Counted from the stretch's first letter, positions 50,085-61,368 are shown. The stretch: DNA of 64,000 bases from Planococcus sp. 107-1 (GCF_021513255.1 NZ_CP090977.1:1426001-1490000); one strand, 5' to 3'. The notes: generated from the sequence alone by a model not told the origin. Numbers and translations are program-made.

Positions 50085-50587
50085 AGCAGTACGTAACAAT
50101 TGTTGAAGATTGGCCGAAACCTGGCATCAGCTTCAAAGACATCACGACAATCATGGATAACGGCGAAGCGTATAAATACGCGACAGACCAAATGGTGGAA
50201 TACGCTAAAACTGTAGACGCAGACATCATCGTCGGCCCTGAAGCCCGTGGATTCATCATTGGCTGCCCGGTAGCCTATGCGCTTGGAATCGGCTTTGCGC
50301 CGGTCCGCAAAGAAGGAAAATTGCCGCGTGAAGTGATTCGCGCTGAATACGGCCTTGAATACGGAAAAGATATTTTGACGATGCACAAAGATGCCATTAG
50401 ACCTGGCCAAAAAGTATTGATCACCGATGATCTTTTAGCGACTGGCGGTACGATCGGCGCTACGATCAACTTGGTTGAACAGCTTGGCGGCGTTGTTGTC
50501 GGCTGTGCATTCTTGATCGAATTGACGTATCTGGATGGACGCAAAAACTTAGACGGCTACGACGTCATGACTTTGCTTCAATATTAA
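50075..50587 (+). CDS. apt: Adenine phosphoribosyltransferase
   Basis: 170 residues. Adenine salvage to AMP with PRPP. The PRPP loop [18 protein letters not shown] and the [18 protein letters not shown] segment are present. AAGGAGG precedes the start inside recJ. Confidence 0.97.
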   Translation: MDLKQYVTIVEDWPKPGISFKDITTIMDNGEAYKYATDQMVEYAKTVDADIIVGPEARGFIIGCPVAYALGIGFAPVRKEGKLPREVIRAEYGLEYGKDILTMHKDAIRPGQKVLITDDLLATGGTIGATINLVEQLGGVVVGCAFLIELTYLDGRKNLDGYDVMTLLQY

Positions 50588-50593
50588 TCGATT

Positions 50594-50624
50594 TCTCTCT
50601 GCCTTTTGGCAGAGGGATTTTTTT
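50594..50624 (+). terminator. apt terminator
   Basis: CTCTGCC-TTTT-GGCAGAG followed by GGATTTTTTT. Confidence 0.88.
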
Positions 50625-50654
50625 ATAGATGCCGGGGTATGGAAAGGAGAGGTG

Positions 50655-52201
50655 ATGGAAATGGAATTAAGCAAATACCACGATCCTGGAAAAAATAAAG
50701 AATTGATAGCGGCTATTTTAGACAGTCCACAGCCTTTAGAGGAGACCACAAAAGAAACGATCGAATATTTTAGGTCCTTAAAAAATTCAAAGCCGCTTCC
50801 CCTCAACAGCCAGTACCGGAAATCATGGATGGAGCGTTTATGGGCAATGACTGGCAAAAAACATTCAACGCTGGATCCACGCAATTATTCCGTTAAAGTG
50901 GTTGCTGATGAAGCTGTACCCGAATGGAAAGGCGGATTAGACAGGGAATATGCGAATCTCGAACGTTCTTTTCAACGAATCGTTAATGTGGAATCTTTCG
51001 GCGCAGTTGGAGACGGAATGACCGACTCTACAGAGGCCTTCCGTAAAGCGATCGGCAGCGGCTATGTAGATGTTTTAGTCCCTGCTGGCATATTCATCGT
51101 ACGGAAAATCGAACTGCCTTCTTGGACGAGGCTCCGCGGAGCAGGAAAAGGGGCGACGGTGATCCGGCTCCACAATGAAGCGCTGAAAAAACAGCGGCTC
51201 GTAACCAATAGCAATTATGTGAAGGGCAACCACCATATTTCTGTTGAAAATTTAAGTTTGGATTGGAATGTGGAACGCCTCGGCAATGTTGAAAACACAA
51301 GCGCGGCCTCAATCATTCCAGCTGTCTGACTTACGCCCATCTGACATATGGCTGGGTGAAAAACGTCGCTGCATATAACCCGGGGCTGCACTGTTTCGAT
51401 ATTTCGTCTCCTACCTATAACTACGGCGGCGACGGCATCCGGGCGAGAGGCGGCAGCAAGTTTATTTGGCTCGACCGGGCAAGCGGCTATGGATTTGGAG
51501 ATGACGGCATCACAACCCACCACAGCGATTATATTTTCATATCCAATTCACATTTCTGCGACCCAAGCGGCCGCTCCCATAAAAAAGGCTTTTCCAATTC
51601 AAACGGCATCGAAATTGATGATGGCTCCCGTTTTGTCTGGCTGTCGAACAATTCGACAGCGCGCTGCTTCGGCGGACTGGAAATCAAAGCCCACGCCACT
51701 TCATCAGCTGCAACCGGTGTTTTTATTTCCGGGCATCTATCGGTTCACGACAACCGGTCGTTCAATTTCCGCCATATCGGGCATCATAAAGCGGAAGATC
51801 CGGATTCTCTCAGTGCCTATAATATTGCTGCGCAAAACCTCGTCTCCGTAGCGCCGGTTTTCGCGGATATGTATGCGGGATCGTCTCCGCGCGCATTAGT
51901 CGTATCGGGTTTCCGCAACGTCGCCATCAACCGTTTCCGCTTTATCGGGGATCCGAGCTATGATTACGCAAATAATCCAGTTGCGGCCATCCAATATAAA
52001 GCGGCAAATGTCTCTCTTGCAAACGGGAAAGTTTCCGGTTTCTGCACCGCTTCGGCAGACATTTCGATTGCAGGCGGAAAGCAGCCGGCAGTAAATGTAA
52101 AAGTGGAAAATATCCAATGCATTGCTTCAGCTAAAAAGTCTGTTTCTATCGGAAAAGGAAACAAGAAGGCCATAGTTGACAAAATTAAGGCGGATTTGTG
52201 A
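50655..52201 (+). CDS. Pectate-lyase-superfamily beta-helix protein (frame break near 51310)
   Basis: About 515 residues after restoring one A near 51310. After an N-terminal stretch of roughly 95 residues of no clear family comes a Pectate_lyase_3-type start (VESFGAVGDGMTDSTEAFRKA and PAGIFIVRKIELPSWTRLRG), then a long right-handed beta-helix region with Asn and Asp ladders. Such domains occur in phage tailspikes and polysaccharide lyases. No signal peptide is visible. AAAGGAGAGG precedes the start. It sits between apt and relA, where B. subtilis has no gene, so it is an insertion of accessory DNA. Substrate unknown. Confidence 0.72.
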
Positions 52202-52303
52202 AACAATTAAAGGATAATTGCAACAAAGCTTTACTTTTACACCTGTTGGTTTTTATAATAGAAAGATATACTTTTCGAAAAATTAAAAGCAAGGTGGGCA
52301 ATT

Positions 52304-54495
52304 ATGGCGAAAGATTTAGTAAGGACACCTGAAGACGTATTCGAGATGGTTGCGTCTTATATGAATGCCGATCATGTAAAAACAATTAAACGAGCTTATG
52401 AAGTAGCGCTTAAAGCCCATGAAGGACAGCTCCGTAAATCCGGTGAACCGTATATCGTCCACCCGGTGCAAGTGGCTGGCATACTCGCAGAACTTCAAAT
52501 GGACCCAGCAACTGTCGCTGCCGGTTTTTTGCATGATGTTGTCGAAGACACAACAGTCAGCCGTGAAGACATTGTCCATGATTTCGATGAAGAAGTCGCA
52601 ATGCTTGTAGATGGCGTGACAAAATTAAGCAAGATTAAATACATGTCCAAAGAAGAGCAGCAAGCAGAAAATCACCGCAAAATGTTCGTCGCAATGGCGC
52701 AGGATATCCGAGTCATCTTAATCAAACTAGCGGACCGTCTGCATAATCTGCGGACTTTGAAATACCAGTCTGTCGAAAAACAGCGCATGAAAGCGAACGA
52801 GACATTAGAGATTTTCGCGCCGATTGCACATCGTCTCGGAATCAATACCATAAAATGGGAATTAGAAGACACAGCCCTTCGTTATTTAAATCCGCAGCAA
52901 TATTACCGCATCGTCAACCTGATGAAAAAGAAACGCACCGAACGCGAAGAATACTTGAATAATGTCATGGATGAAATCCGCAAGCAGCTCAATGAAGTTG
53001 AGATAAAGGCGGATCTTTTTGGACGTCCAAAACATATTTACAGCATCTACCGCAAAATGGCGATCCAAAACAAGCAGTTTAACGAAATCTATGATCTACT
53101 TGCTGTCCGGGTGACCGTTGAAAGCATCAAGGACTGCTACGCGGTGCTTGGCATCATCCATTCCACATGGAAACCGATGCCTGGCCGGTTCAAAGATTAT
53201 ATTGCGATGCCGAAACAGAACCTTTACCAATCGCTTCATACAACGGTAATCGGGCCACAGGGCGATCCGTTGGAAGTGCAGATCCGTACAGAAGAGATGC
53301 ACCGCATCGCGGAATACGGGGTCGCTGCCCACTGGGCTTATAAAGAAGGCAAAAAAGTCGATATGCCAAAGAATACCGTCGATTCACGTTTGACGTGGTT
53401 CCGTGAAATCCTGGATTTCCAGAACGAAGCGGATAATGCGGAAGAATTCATGGAATCCTTGAAGTTCGACTTGTTCTCGGATATGGTCTATGTTTTCTCG
53501 CCAAAAGGCGATGTGATCGAAATGCCGGCTGGCTCAGTGCCAATTGATTTCGCGTATCGTGTCCACTCGGAAATCGGCAATAAAACCATCGGTGCCAAAG
53601 TGAATGGTAAAATGGTCCCGCTTGATACCGAATTAAAGACGGGCGACATTGTGGAAATTCTCACTTCGAAGCAATCGTTCGGCCCTAGCCGTGACTGGCT
53701 GAAAATCGCCAAGTCAACGCAGACGAAAAATAAGATCAAGCAATTCTTCAAAAAGCAATTGCGTGTTGACAATGTCCAAAAAGGAAAAGAACTCGTCGAG
53801 AAAGAAATCAAAGCGCAGGATTTTATTCCAAAAGATGTGTTGACGAACGAAAACATCAAACGGGTTTGCGAGAAATTTAATTTCGCCGGTGAAGAGGATA
53901 TGTTTGCGGCGGTCGGCTTTAATGGCATGACTGCACAGCAAGTCGTCAACCGACTAGCTGAGCGCCAGCGCAAAAAACGCGAGCAGGAAGAAGCGATCGA
54001 GAAATTGACCGTGGAAATGAAATCCCATACGCCGCGGAAACAAACGGAATCCGGTGTCATCGTACGTGGCATCGACAATATGATGATCCGCTTGTCCAAA
54101 TGCTGCAACCCGGTTCCAGGCGACAGCATTATCGGGTTTATCACGAAAGGGCGGCGGTTTCTGTGCACCGTGCCGATTGCCCGAATATCCATGCCGATCA
54201 GATGGACCGCTTGATCCCGGTTGAATGGGACAATTCCGGCCTTCCGGAAAAGAAAGACTATCAAATTGATATCGAAGTGGAAGCTTATGACCGCACAGGC
54301 TTGATCAACGAAGTGATGCAGATGGTTAGTGAAGCGAAAACGACCATCGTTGCGGTCAGCGGCCGCGCCGATTCAAATAAAATCGCGACGATCAACATGA
54401 CGATCCTGATTCCGCACATTACGCATCTGAACCGGGTAGTGGAACGCATCAAACAAATACCTGATGTCTATTCCGTCCGTCGTGTAACGAATTAA
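52304..54495 (+). CDS. relA: (p)ppGpp synthetase/hydrolase RelA (frame break near 54150)
   Basis: Bifunctional Rel enzyme: HD hydrolase domain with [15 protein letters not shown] and LHDVVEDT, synthetase domain with [22 protein letters not shown] domain ([15 protein letters not shown]), and C-terminal ACT domain. The frame breaks at about 54149-54158 after GFITKGR; one inserted base brings back [15 protein letters not shown] and about 730 residues. It controls the stringent response to amino acid starvation. A TATAAT at 52254-52259 with TTACTT 17 bp upstream may be its promoter. Confidence 0.93.
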
Positions 54496-54504
54496 GGAGG
54501 AACT

Positions 54505-54945
54505 ATGAGAGTTGTTTTGCAGCGTTCAAAAGAGGCATCCGTGACCGTAGACGGGGAAGTGACGGGTTCGATCCAATCGGGCTACGTCCTGCTCGTTGGC
54601 GTTACGCATGAAGATACACAAAAAGATGTCGACTACGTAGCAGGTAAAATTGCCCAATTGCGTTTGTTTGAAGACGAAGACGGCAAGATGAACCGTTCGA
54701 TTTTGGAAAATGGCGGAGACATCTTATCGATTTCACAGTTCACGCTTTATGGTGATGTGAAAAAGGGGCGGCGTCCAAGTTTTATCCAAGCGGCACGCCC
54801 GGAAACGGCTGAACCGATCTGGGAAGCGTTCAACGATGCATTGCGGAACAACGGTTTGAAAGTCGAAACCGGCGTTTTCGGTGCGATGATGGATGTGGAA
54901 CTCGTCAATGACGGCCCTGTAACGATCGTAGTGGAATCGAAATGA
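54505..54945 (+). CDS. dtd: D-aminoacyl-tRNA deacylase
   Basis: 146 residues. It removes D-amino acids from mischarged tRNA. The SQFTLYG motif and the GPVT segment ([11 protein letters not shown]) of the active site are present. It begins 9 bp after relA with AAGGAGG. Confidence 0.96.
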   Translation: MRVVLQRSKEASVTVDGEVTGSIQSGYVLLVGVTHEDTQKDVDYVAGKIAQLRLFEDEDGKMNRSILENGGDILSISQFTLYGDVKKGRRPSFIQAARPETAEPIWEAFNDALRNNGLKVETGVFGAMMDVELVNDGPVTIVVESK

Positions 54946-54951
54946 CAAAAT

Positions 54952-54987
54952 CGGCTCGAAGGGAAGATCCTTCAAGCCGGTTTTTTG
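54952..54987 (+). terminator. dtd terminator
   Basis: CGGCTCGAAGG with CCTTCAAGCCG (one mismatch) then six T. Confidence 0.82.
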
Positions 54988-54992
54988 TTATA

Positions 54993-55081
54993 TTTGCGGG
55001 AAAAGCCGCGTTGTTTGCGGAATAAAAGAGTTTATTTGCGGAATATCGGACTTTCTTTGCGGAATCATCCAGTTTGTTTGC
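54993..55081. repeat. Five-unit 21-bp periodic array, GCAAATAAA type (minus orientation)
   Basis: TTTGC cores (GCAAA on the minus strand) begin at 54993, 55014, 55035, 55056 and 55077, exactly 21 bp apart. Read on the minus strand the units have the same form as those at 39456 (GCAAATAAACT ... TTATTCC). The array lies between the dtd terminator and that of the convergent amidase gene. Confidence 0.88.
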
Positions 55082-55098
55082 AGAATACCCAAAATGCA

Positions 55099-55138
55099 CA
55101 AAAAAACAATGCGGAAGAAAAGCTCCGCATTGTTTTTC
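55099..55138 (-). terminator. Amidase gene terminator
   Basis: On the minus strand AACAATGCGGAGC with a complementary TCCGCATTGTT arm and T tract, at the gene's stop codon. Confidence 0.85.
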
Positions 55139-56685
55139 TATTCTTCTAATTGTGCATCGAAATATTGGATAATGCCGTTGTACAAGCCAAGTGCAGCTTG
55201 GTCGCGGAATTTGCCGGTCGAAACGATGCGTTCGTCGTTGTAATTGCTGAGGAAGCCCAGTTCAACGAGAACAGCGGGCTGGCGGTTTTCGCGCAGCACT
55301 AAATAATTTCCGGGCTGGACGCCGCGGTCGCGCAGATCAATTTTCTTGCCGAGCCCTGCGTTGATGTATTCAGCAAGCGGTTCTTGGTAATCATGCAAAT
55401 AATACGTGGTGAATCCAGAGACGCTGCTGTCATTTGTCGCATCGTAGTGAAGCGAGATAAAGGCGTCCGCCGCCACCTGGTGCCCTGTGGAAACGCGTTT
55501 TCTCAAATCGACGTAGACATCGGACTGCCGGGTCAGCACCACTTCCGCTCCAGCAGAACGGAGATGGTGCGTCAAAGTTTCAGCCGTTTTCAAGGTCAAG
55601 TCTTTTTCTTCGGTATACCGTGCACCGACTGTACCGCCATCATTTCCGCCATGCCCGGGATCGATGACAATTGTCAAGCCGTCTAATGTGCCAGCTTTTC
55701 GGTCAGGTTTTTCTTTCTTTTCTTGCTGGACAGTTTCCGTTTCGCCGCTCGTCACGACCCAAGTCGCGATATAGGCATCTTGTCCGCCAGGCAAGGAAAC
55801 TTTATACCAGTCGCCGTCTTGGCCGATGACCGACAAACGTTCTCCGGCATTTGTGCGGCTGACGACTTCAGAAGAAGTTGAAGGCTTCGAGCGGAGATTG
55901 GTGCCATCTGTCAAGACAGTCACCACTTCCGTATCGGTGCCGGAAACAGCGTTTGCGCTTTGATCGGATAAATGGCCATGAAACGCATATACCCATCCGC
56001 TGTCATTCGCGCTCAGTTCAATTTCGACCCAATTGCCTTCCATCGACTTGATCGGGAAGACTTTGCCTTTGCGCACTAAATCTTTCACGTCGGAATTCAG
56101 ATCCGGTTTCGTGCGGACATTCAATGCATCTACAGCAATCTCAAAAGAAGATACTGCCGCCGCTTCAGGCGAAGGGCTGCTGACCGAGCTTTCGGAAACG
56201 CTTATGTATTGTTTAGAAACAAAGCCGCGTGTATTATGGAAGTCGATTTCAACCCAATCACTGGTTTGTTGGACGATTGTCGCTTGTTCCCCTGCATTCA
56301 TTTGCGTCAAGACGGATGACGATAAATCCGGTTGTGCGCGGACATTCAGCCGGTCTACAGTCGAAACGGCGGTCTCGCCCGACGCGCCACTTTCGGAAGC
56401 ATTGCCAGCAGAAGTCGTCAGCCAAGAGGCGATCCAGCCGGTTTCGCCGTCGATATTTACTTCATACCATTCATCCGACTGCGAAACGACGTTAACGGTT
56501 TCACCTTTAGACAAGGAACCGGTGACGCTATACGATAAGCCCGGACCGCTTCGGATATTGACGGTGGAAGCGGATATTTTCATATCCGTGCCAGCGGCAT
56601 AGGCAGCTGGAACTTTTGCGGCAGGCAGGCTGCCGGCGGCCAATAAAATAAATAAAATAAGAACGATTGGCCATTTGCGGTTCAT
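55138..56685 (-). CDS. N-acetylmuramoyl-L-alanine amidase with four SH3b domains
   Basis: 515 residues (YrvJ-like). A signal peptide (residues about 1-31, ending AAYAAG) is followed by four bacterial SH3 repeats, each with a VNIRSGPGLSYSV- or LNVRAQPDLSS-type core. The C-terminal Amidase_3 domain has zinc ligands in DPGHGGNDGG, the Glu of EEKDLTL, SLHYDA and the catalytic Glu in VELGFLSN. It is exported and cuts peptide stems from glycan strands. It is transcribed against the surrounding genes. AGGAGGTG precedes the start. Confidence 0.93.
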   Translation of the reverse strand: MNRKWPIVLILFILLAAGSLPAAKVPAAYAAGTDMKISASTVNIRSGPGLSYSVTGSLSKGETVNVVSQSDEWYEVNIDGETGWIASWLTTSAGNASESGASGETAVSTVDRLNVRAQPDLSSSVLTQMNAGEQATIVQQTSDWVEIDFHNTRGFVSKQYISVSESSVSSPSPEAAAVSSFEIAVDALNVRTKPDLNSDVKDLVRKGKVFPIKSMEGNWVEIELSANDSGWVYAFHGHLSDQSANAVSGTDTEVVTVLTDGTNLRSKPSTSSEVVSRTNAGERLSVIGQDGDWYKVSLPGGQDAYIATWVVTSGETETVQQEKKEKPDRKAGTLDGLTIVIDPGHGGNDGGTVGARYTEEKDLTLKTAETLTHHLRSAGAEVVLTRQSDVYVDLRKRVSTGHQVAADAFISLHYDATNDSSVSGFTTYYLHDYQEPLAEYINAGLGKKIDLRDRGVQPGNYLVLRENRQPAVLVELGFLSNYNDERIVSTGKFRDQAALGLYNGIIQYFDAQLEE

Positions 56686-56799
56686 GTAGCACCTCCTTGG
56701 AACTTATTAATTGGATTCGTGAGGAAAAGAAAAGCGGCATGGAAATTCTTTTCACCTACTTTGTATTATTGTAAAAAAAACGGCGTTTGTCAAAAAAGG

Positions 56800-56828
56800 T
56801 TGACAAGAATTCAGGGAGTCCTTAAGAT
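56800..56828 (+). promoter_or_regulatory. hisS-aspS promoter
   Basis: TTGACA at 56800-56805 and TAAGAT at 56823-56828 with a 17-bp spacer, just upstream of the T-box leader. Confidence 0.72.
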
Positions 56829-56849
56829 TAATCATTATACTCATATATT

Positions 56850-57127
56850 TAGATTTGCTGATGACGAAGAAAGTAATTGCATGATTGGCTGAAAAGAGAG
56901 GGAAAGTCCTGGGCTGTAAACTTTCCTGCAGGGATCTGTGATGAAAAACACTTCAGAGGCTTTTTTCTGAAAGGCTGAAATTCGGGCTTATTAGGAAAGA
57001 ACGGAACCGGCCGTTACCCGGAATGAGAGGATGTGCAGCGTTTTGTGCATCAACTAGGGTGGAACCGCGGAAGCTTAAAAACAAAGCTCTCGTCCCTTGC
57101 GTAAGCAAGGGGCGAGGGCTTTTTTGT
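56850..57127 (+). ncRNA. T-box riboswitch controlling hisS-aspS
   Basis: The T-box sequence AGGGTGGAACCGCGG is at 57056-57070 and is followed by a strong terminator (GCTCTCGTCCCTTGC-GTAA-GCAAGGGGCGAGGGC, T tract) ending near 57126. Stem I has GAAG at 56866-56869 and AGTA at 56872-56875. The facing side reads AACACTTC at 56947-56954. Aligned like the valS leader, the specifier is AAC (Asn); shifted by two bases it is CAC (His), which the downstream gene would predict. See findings. Confidence 0.9.
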
Positions 57128-57153
57128 TTGGAAAAAATAAGGGAGTGAAGAAA

Positions 57154-58433
57154 ATGAGCATTCAAGCACCACGTGGCACATACGATATTCTGCCTGGCCA
57201 ATCGGAGAAATGGCAGGAAATCGAACAAAAAATCAACGAACTATGCCGGCTTTATCAATACAAGGAAATTCGGACACCTGTATTTGAGCACACCGAATTA
57301 TTCCAGCGCGGCGTAGGCGACACAACTGATATTGTTCAAAAAGAAATGTACACATTCCAAGACCGCGGAAATCGCAGTTTGACGCTTCGTCCGGAAGGGA
57401 CAGCTTCTGTTGTCCGTTCGTTTGTGGAAAATAAATTATTCGGCTTGCCGGACCAGCCGGTCAAATTATTCTATACAGGCCCGATGTTCCGCTACGAGCG
57501 ACCGCAAGCTGGCCGCATGCGCCAATTTGTGCAATTCGGGGTGGAAGCGATCGGGTCGAAAGATCCTGCGATTGATGCAGAAGTGATTTCACTGGCGATG
57601 GAACTTTACCGTTCGGTCGGATTGAAAAAGCTGCGCTTAGTCATCAACTCGCTTGGCGATACCGAAAGCCGGCTTTCGCACAAAGAAGCGCTTGTGGCAC
57701 ATTTCGCACCGCGCATCGATGAATTTTGCAGCGACTGCCAAACGCGCTTGAAAAAAATCCGCTTCGCATCCTTGATTGCAAAGTTGACCGCGATCACCCA
57801 TTGATGGGTACAGCACCGTCACTTGCCGATTATTTAAATGAAGATTCGCAGGCGTATTTTGATGATGTGAAAATGTATCTGGAAGAGCTTGGGATCGATT
57901 ATGTCGTCGATCCGAACCTGGTTCGCGGCCTTGATTATTACAACCACACCGCATTTGAAATCATGAGCGACGCTGAAGGATTCGGCGCGATCACGACACT
58001 TTGCGGAGGCGGACGCTATAACGGCCTTGTTGAAGACCTTGGCGGACCGGAATCGCCGGGCATCGGCTTTGCGATGAGCATTGAGCGTTTATTATTGGCA
58101 TTGGAAATGGAAAAAGTGGAAATCGGCCAATCACAGAATCTGGAAGTCTACGTGATTGCGATGGACGAATCAGCGAAGAAACAAGCGTTCAGCTTGCTCA
58201 AAGATTTCCGTTCAAATGGCATTTCGGCAGATATGGATTATACAGGACGCAAATTGAAAGCCCAGATGAAGTCAGCTGACCGCAAAGGCGCAAACTACGT
58301 CATCGTCATCGGAGAAACGGAAATGGAAAGCGGCAAAGCCGGGCTGAAAGAAATGGCTACCGGCGAACAGCAAGAGCTTTTATTCTCCGAAATGGCTGAA
58401 ACGATCAACAATAAGAAATCATTGGAGGAATAA
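57154..58433 (+). CDS. hisS: Histidyl-tRNA synthetase (frame break near 57748)
   Basis: Class II synthetase. Motif 2 region [19 protein letters not shown], the histidine A motif [14 protein letters not shown], and the anticodon-binding C-terminus are present. The start [15 protein letters not shown] at 57154 follows GGGAGTGAAG. The frame breaks near 57748: one base restored gives [18 protein letters not shown] and about 426 residues. Essential, so a sequence error is likely. Confidence 0.93.
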
Positions 58434-58436
58434 AAC

Positions 58437-60221
58437 ATGTCGAGATCGCATTATTGTGGTGAAGTAAATGAAACTGTTATCGGACAACGTGTAACATTAA
58501 AAGGATGGGTACAAAAACGCCGGGATTTAGGCGGTTTGATCTTCGTGGATGTGCGCGACCGCAGCGGCATCGTCCAAGTCGTTTTCAATCCTGAAATCTC
58601 AGAAGCAGCGGCAGCGATCGGTGAATCCTTGCGCAACGAATTCGTCGTACACATCGACGGATTGGTTGTTGCGAGAGCGGATGGCCAAATCAATACAGCG
58701 ATGAAAACAGGAAAAGTGGAAGTGCAAGTGGACCACGCTTCGATCATCAACGCCGCGAAAAACCCGCCTTTTGCGATTGAGGACAATACAGACGTCAGCG
58801 AAGACTTGCGTTTGAAATACCGCTACCTCGACTTGAGACGTCCAGCTATGTTCGAAACCTTCAAAATGCGTTCGGATATCACAAAATCGATCCGCAGATT
58901 CTTGGACACAGAAGGATTCCTGGAAGTGGAAACACCGATTTTAACGAAATCTACACCGGAAGGCGCCCGCGATTATTTGGTGCCAAGCCGTGTGCATGAC
59001 GGCGAATTCTACGCGCTTCCGCAATCACCGCAGCTCTTTAAGCAGATGCTGATGGTTTCCGGATTCGATAAATATTACCAGATTGCCCGCTGCTTCCGCG
59101 ATGAAGATTTGCGTGCTGACCGCCAGCCGGAATTCACGCAAATCGATATGGAAATGAGCTTCCAGTCAATGGAAGACATTATCGGCATGAATGAGCGCTT
59201 GATGGTCCAGATGATGAAAGAAGTGAAAAACGTCGACATCGAGCCGACATTTGAGCGCATGAGCTATACAGAAGCGATGGACCGTTTCGGATCGGATAAA
59301 CCGGACGTTCGCTTTGGCCTTGAACTTGTCAATGTTTCAGACCTTGTGAAAGATTCTTCTTTCAAAGTGTTTACAGGCGCGATTGAAACTGGCGGCCAAG
59401 TGAAATTGATCAACGTCAAAGGGCAAGCGGCGAATTATTCACGCAAAGATATCGACGCATTGGGTTCATTTGCGGCTGTCTACGGAGCGAAAGGCCTTGC
59501 TTGGCTGAAAGTGGAAGCAGATGGCATTAAAGGGCCAATCGCGAAGTTCTTTGAAGGCGAAGCGGCAGAGGCTTTGACAGAACGTGCAGAAGCGGAAGCA
59601 GGAGACCTTCTTTTATTCGTTGCAGATTCCGCATCTGTTGTGGCAGATACACTAGGCGCGTTGCGTTCGAAATTCGGCAAAGAGCTTGGCTTGATCGACA
59701 GCTCGGTTTACAAATTCCTATGGATCACAGACTGGCCGCTATTCGAATACGATGAAAAAGAAGGCCGCTATTTTGCAGCTCACCATCCGTTCACGATGCC
59801 TTTTGAAGAAGACGTCGATAAATTGGAGACAGAGCCGCAAAACGTCCGTGCACAAGCGTATGACTTAGTATTGAACGGCTATGAGCTTGGCGGAGGATCC
59901 CTTCGAATTTACCGCCGGGATATCCAGGAGAAAATGTTCAGTGTCCTTGGCTTTACGGAAGAAGAAGCACGCGCACAGTTCGGCTTTTTGATGGATGCGT
60001 TTGAATACGGCACGCCGCCGCATGGTGGAATCGCGTTCGGCTTAGACCGTTTGGTGATGCTGCTTTCAGGCCGCACAAACTTGCGCGACACGATTGCCTT
60101 CCCGAAAACAGCAAGTGCGAGCGACTTGTTGACGGATGCGCCGAGTCCAGTTTCCCAGGCACAGCTTGATGACTTAAGCCTATTGCTGAATGTTCAGAAT
60201 ACTGAAAAAGAACCAGAGTAA
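58437..60221 (+). CDS. aspS: Aspartyl-tRNA synthetase
   Basis: 594 residues, intact. OB-fold anticodon domain ([19 protein letters not shown]), class II motif 2 ([20 protein letters not shown]), the bacterial GAD insertion and motif 3 ([13 protein letters not shown]) are present. It begins 3 bp after hisS, so one T-box controls both. Confidence 0.97.
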   Translation: MSRSHYCGEVNETVIGQRVTLKGWVQKRRDLGGLIFVDVRDRSGIVQVVFNPEISEAAAAIGESLRNEFVVHIDGLVVARADGQINTAMKTGKVEVQVDHASIINAAKNPPFAIEDNTDVSEDLRLKYRYLDLRRPAMFETFKMRSDITKSIRRFLDTEGFLEVETPILTKSTPEGARDYLVPSRVHDGEFYALPQSPQLFKQMLMVSGFDKYYQIARCFRDEDLRADRQPEFTQIDMEMSFQSMEDIIGMNERLMVQMMKEVKNVDIEPTFERMSYTEAMDRFGSDKPDVRFGLELVNVSDLVKDSSFKVFTGAIETGGQVKLINVKGQAANYSRKDIDALGSFAAVYGAKGLAWLKVEADGIKGPIAKFFEGEAAEALTERAEAEAGDLLLFVADSASVVADTLGALRSKFGKELGLIDSSVYKFLWITDWPLFEYDEKEGRYFAAHHPFTMPFEEDVDKLETEPQNVRAQAYDLVLNGYELGGGSLRIYRRDIQEKMFSVLGFTEEEARAQFGFLMDAFEYGTPPHGGIAFGLDRLVMLLSGRTNLRDTIAFPKTASASDLLTDAPSPVSQAQLDDLSLLLNVQNTEKEPE

Positions 60222-60265
60222 ATTTCTTGTGCAATTAAAAAGAGTGTGCTAACATACAATTAGTA

Positions 60266-60455
60266 GAGAATCCTGATGTGTTCGTTACGAGCAATTCAGT
60301 TTTGACCCAACATTTTGTCGTCGGGAGACCAAATTTCATCATGGCTAACATGCCTTAACGGGAAGTTATAAGTGGTGGAGAGGTCACCCACCTGCTAGAA
60401 GCGGGTTCAAAAACGATGCGCAACACCAAGGACGGCACGATTGGGATTCTCCTAT
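60266..60455 (+). ncRNA. ssrS: 6S RNA
   Basis: About 190 nt in the position of B. subtilis bsrA, between aspS and tcdA. The closing stem is perfect: GAGAATCC (60266-60273) with GGATTCTC (60444-60451), and the 5' end AATCCTGATGTGTTCG resembles BsrA. A TACAAT -10 box lies at 60255-60260. 6S RNA mimics an open promoter and binds the housekeeping RNA polymerase. Confidence 0.85.
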
Positions 60456-60467
60456 TATTTTAAACTT

Positions 60468-60497
60468 TCGCCCTCCGGCAATTTGTCGGGGGGTTTT
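60468..60497 (+). terminator. 6S RNA terminator
   Basis: CCCTCCG-GCAATTTGT-CGGGGGG followed by five T. Confidence 0.82.
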
Positions 60498-60549
60498 TAT
60501 TTGTGTATAATTCCTAGTAGAATGATCAACTTTGAAGGGCAGGGAACTT

Positions 60550-61314
60550 ATGTTACATCAATTTTCAAGAAATGAATTAGCAATAGGCAAAGAAGGCATG
60601 GATCTTGTTAAAAATTCAACTGTGGCCATTTTAGGGGTAGGCGGTGTTGGATCGTTTGCTGCAGAAGCATGCGCGCGCAGCGGTGTCGGTCGCATCATTT
60701 TAGTGGATAAAGACAATGTCGACATCACCAACGTCAACCGCCAATTGGTGGCGAATCTTTCGACGGTCGGCCAGTCCAAAGCGGAAGTCATGAAAAAGCG
60801 CATTGCAGACATCAATACAGAGTGTGAAGTGATTTCTTTACATATGTTCTATACGGAAGAAACGTATGAAGAGTTTTTCAGCTACGAACCCGACTATGTC
60901 ATTGACGCATCAGATACGATGATCTATAAAGTGCATTTGATGATGGAATGCTACAAGCGCGGCGTAAAAATCATTTCAAGCATGGGTGCTGCCAATAAAA
61001 CAGACCCGACTCGCTTCCAAATCGCCGATATTTCAAAAACGCATACCGATCCACTAGCGAAAGTGATCCGCCGGAAATTGCGAGCAGCCGGCATCAAAAA
61101 AGGAATCCCCGTCGTCTTTTCCGATGAAAGTCCGATTATTGTCCGTGAAGACGTCGTTGAAACGGTAGGAAAGCCGAATGCGCCGATCCGCAAAGCGCAG
61201 ATGCCGCCTTCCTCGAATGCTTTTACGCCGTCGACGGTCGGCTTGATCTGTGCGAGCTGGGTCATCAACGATATGACGAAATCGATCCATATCAACCGCG
61301 TACGCAATAATTAA
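60550..61314 (+). CDS. tcdA: tRNA threonylcarbamoyladenosine dehydratase
   Basis: 254 residues of the E1-like ThiF/TcdA family. The ATP-binding GVGGVGSFAAEACARSG and the Arg-rich NVNRQLVANLSTVG motif are present. It cyclises t6A37 in tRNA to ct6A. ATG 60550 is used because of GAAGGGCAGGG upstream. Same neighbours as B. subtilis yrvM. Confidence 0.93.
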   Translation: MLHQFSRNELAIGKEGMDLVKNSTVAILGVGGVGSFAAEACARSGVGRIILVDKDNVDITNVNRQLVANLSTVGQSKAEVMKKRIADINTECEVISLHMFYTEETYEEFFSYEPDYVIDASDTMIYKVHLMMECYKRGVKIISSMGAANKTDPTRFQIADISKTHTDPLAKVIRRKLRAAGIKKGIPVVFSDESPIIVREDVVETVGKPNAPIRKAQMPPSSNAFTPSTVGLICASWVINDMTKSIHINRVRNN

Positions 61315-61318
61315 AAAC

Positions 61319-61352
61319 GATCCGGCTCGAGGTTTGAGCCGGATTTTTTTTA
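61319..61352 (+). terminator. tcdA terminator
   Basis: ATCCGGCTC-GAGGTTT-GAGCCGGAT followed by seven T. Confidence 0.88.
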
Positions 61353-61368
61353 TGCGGAATTTTGCTGA

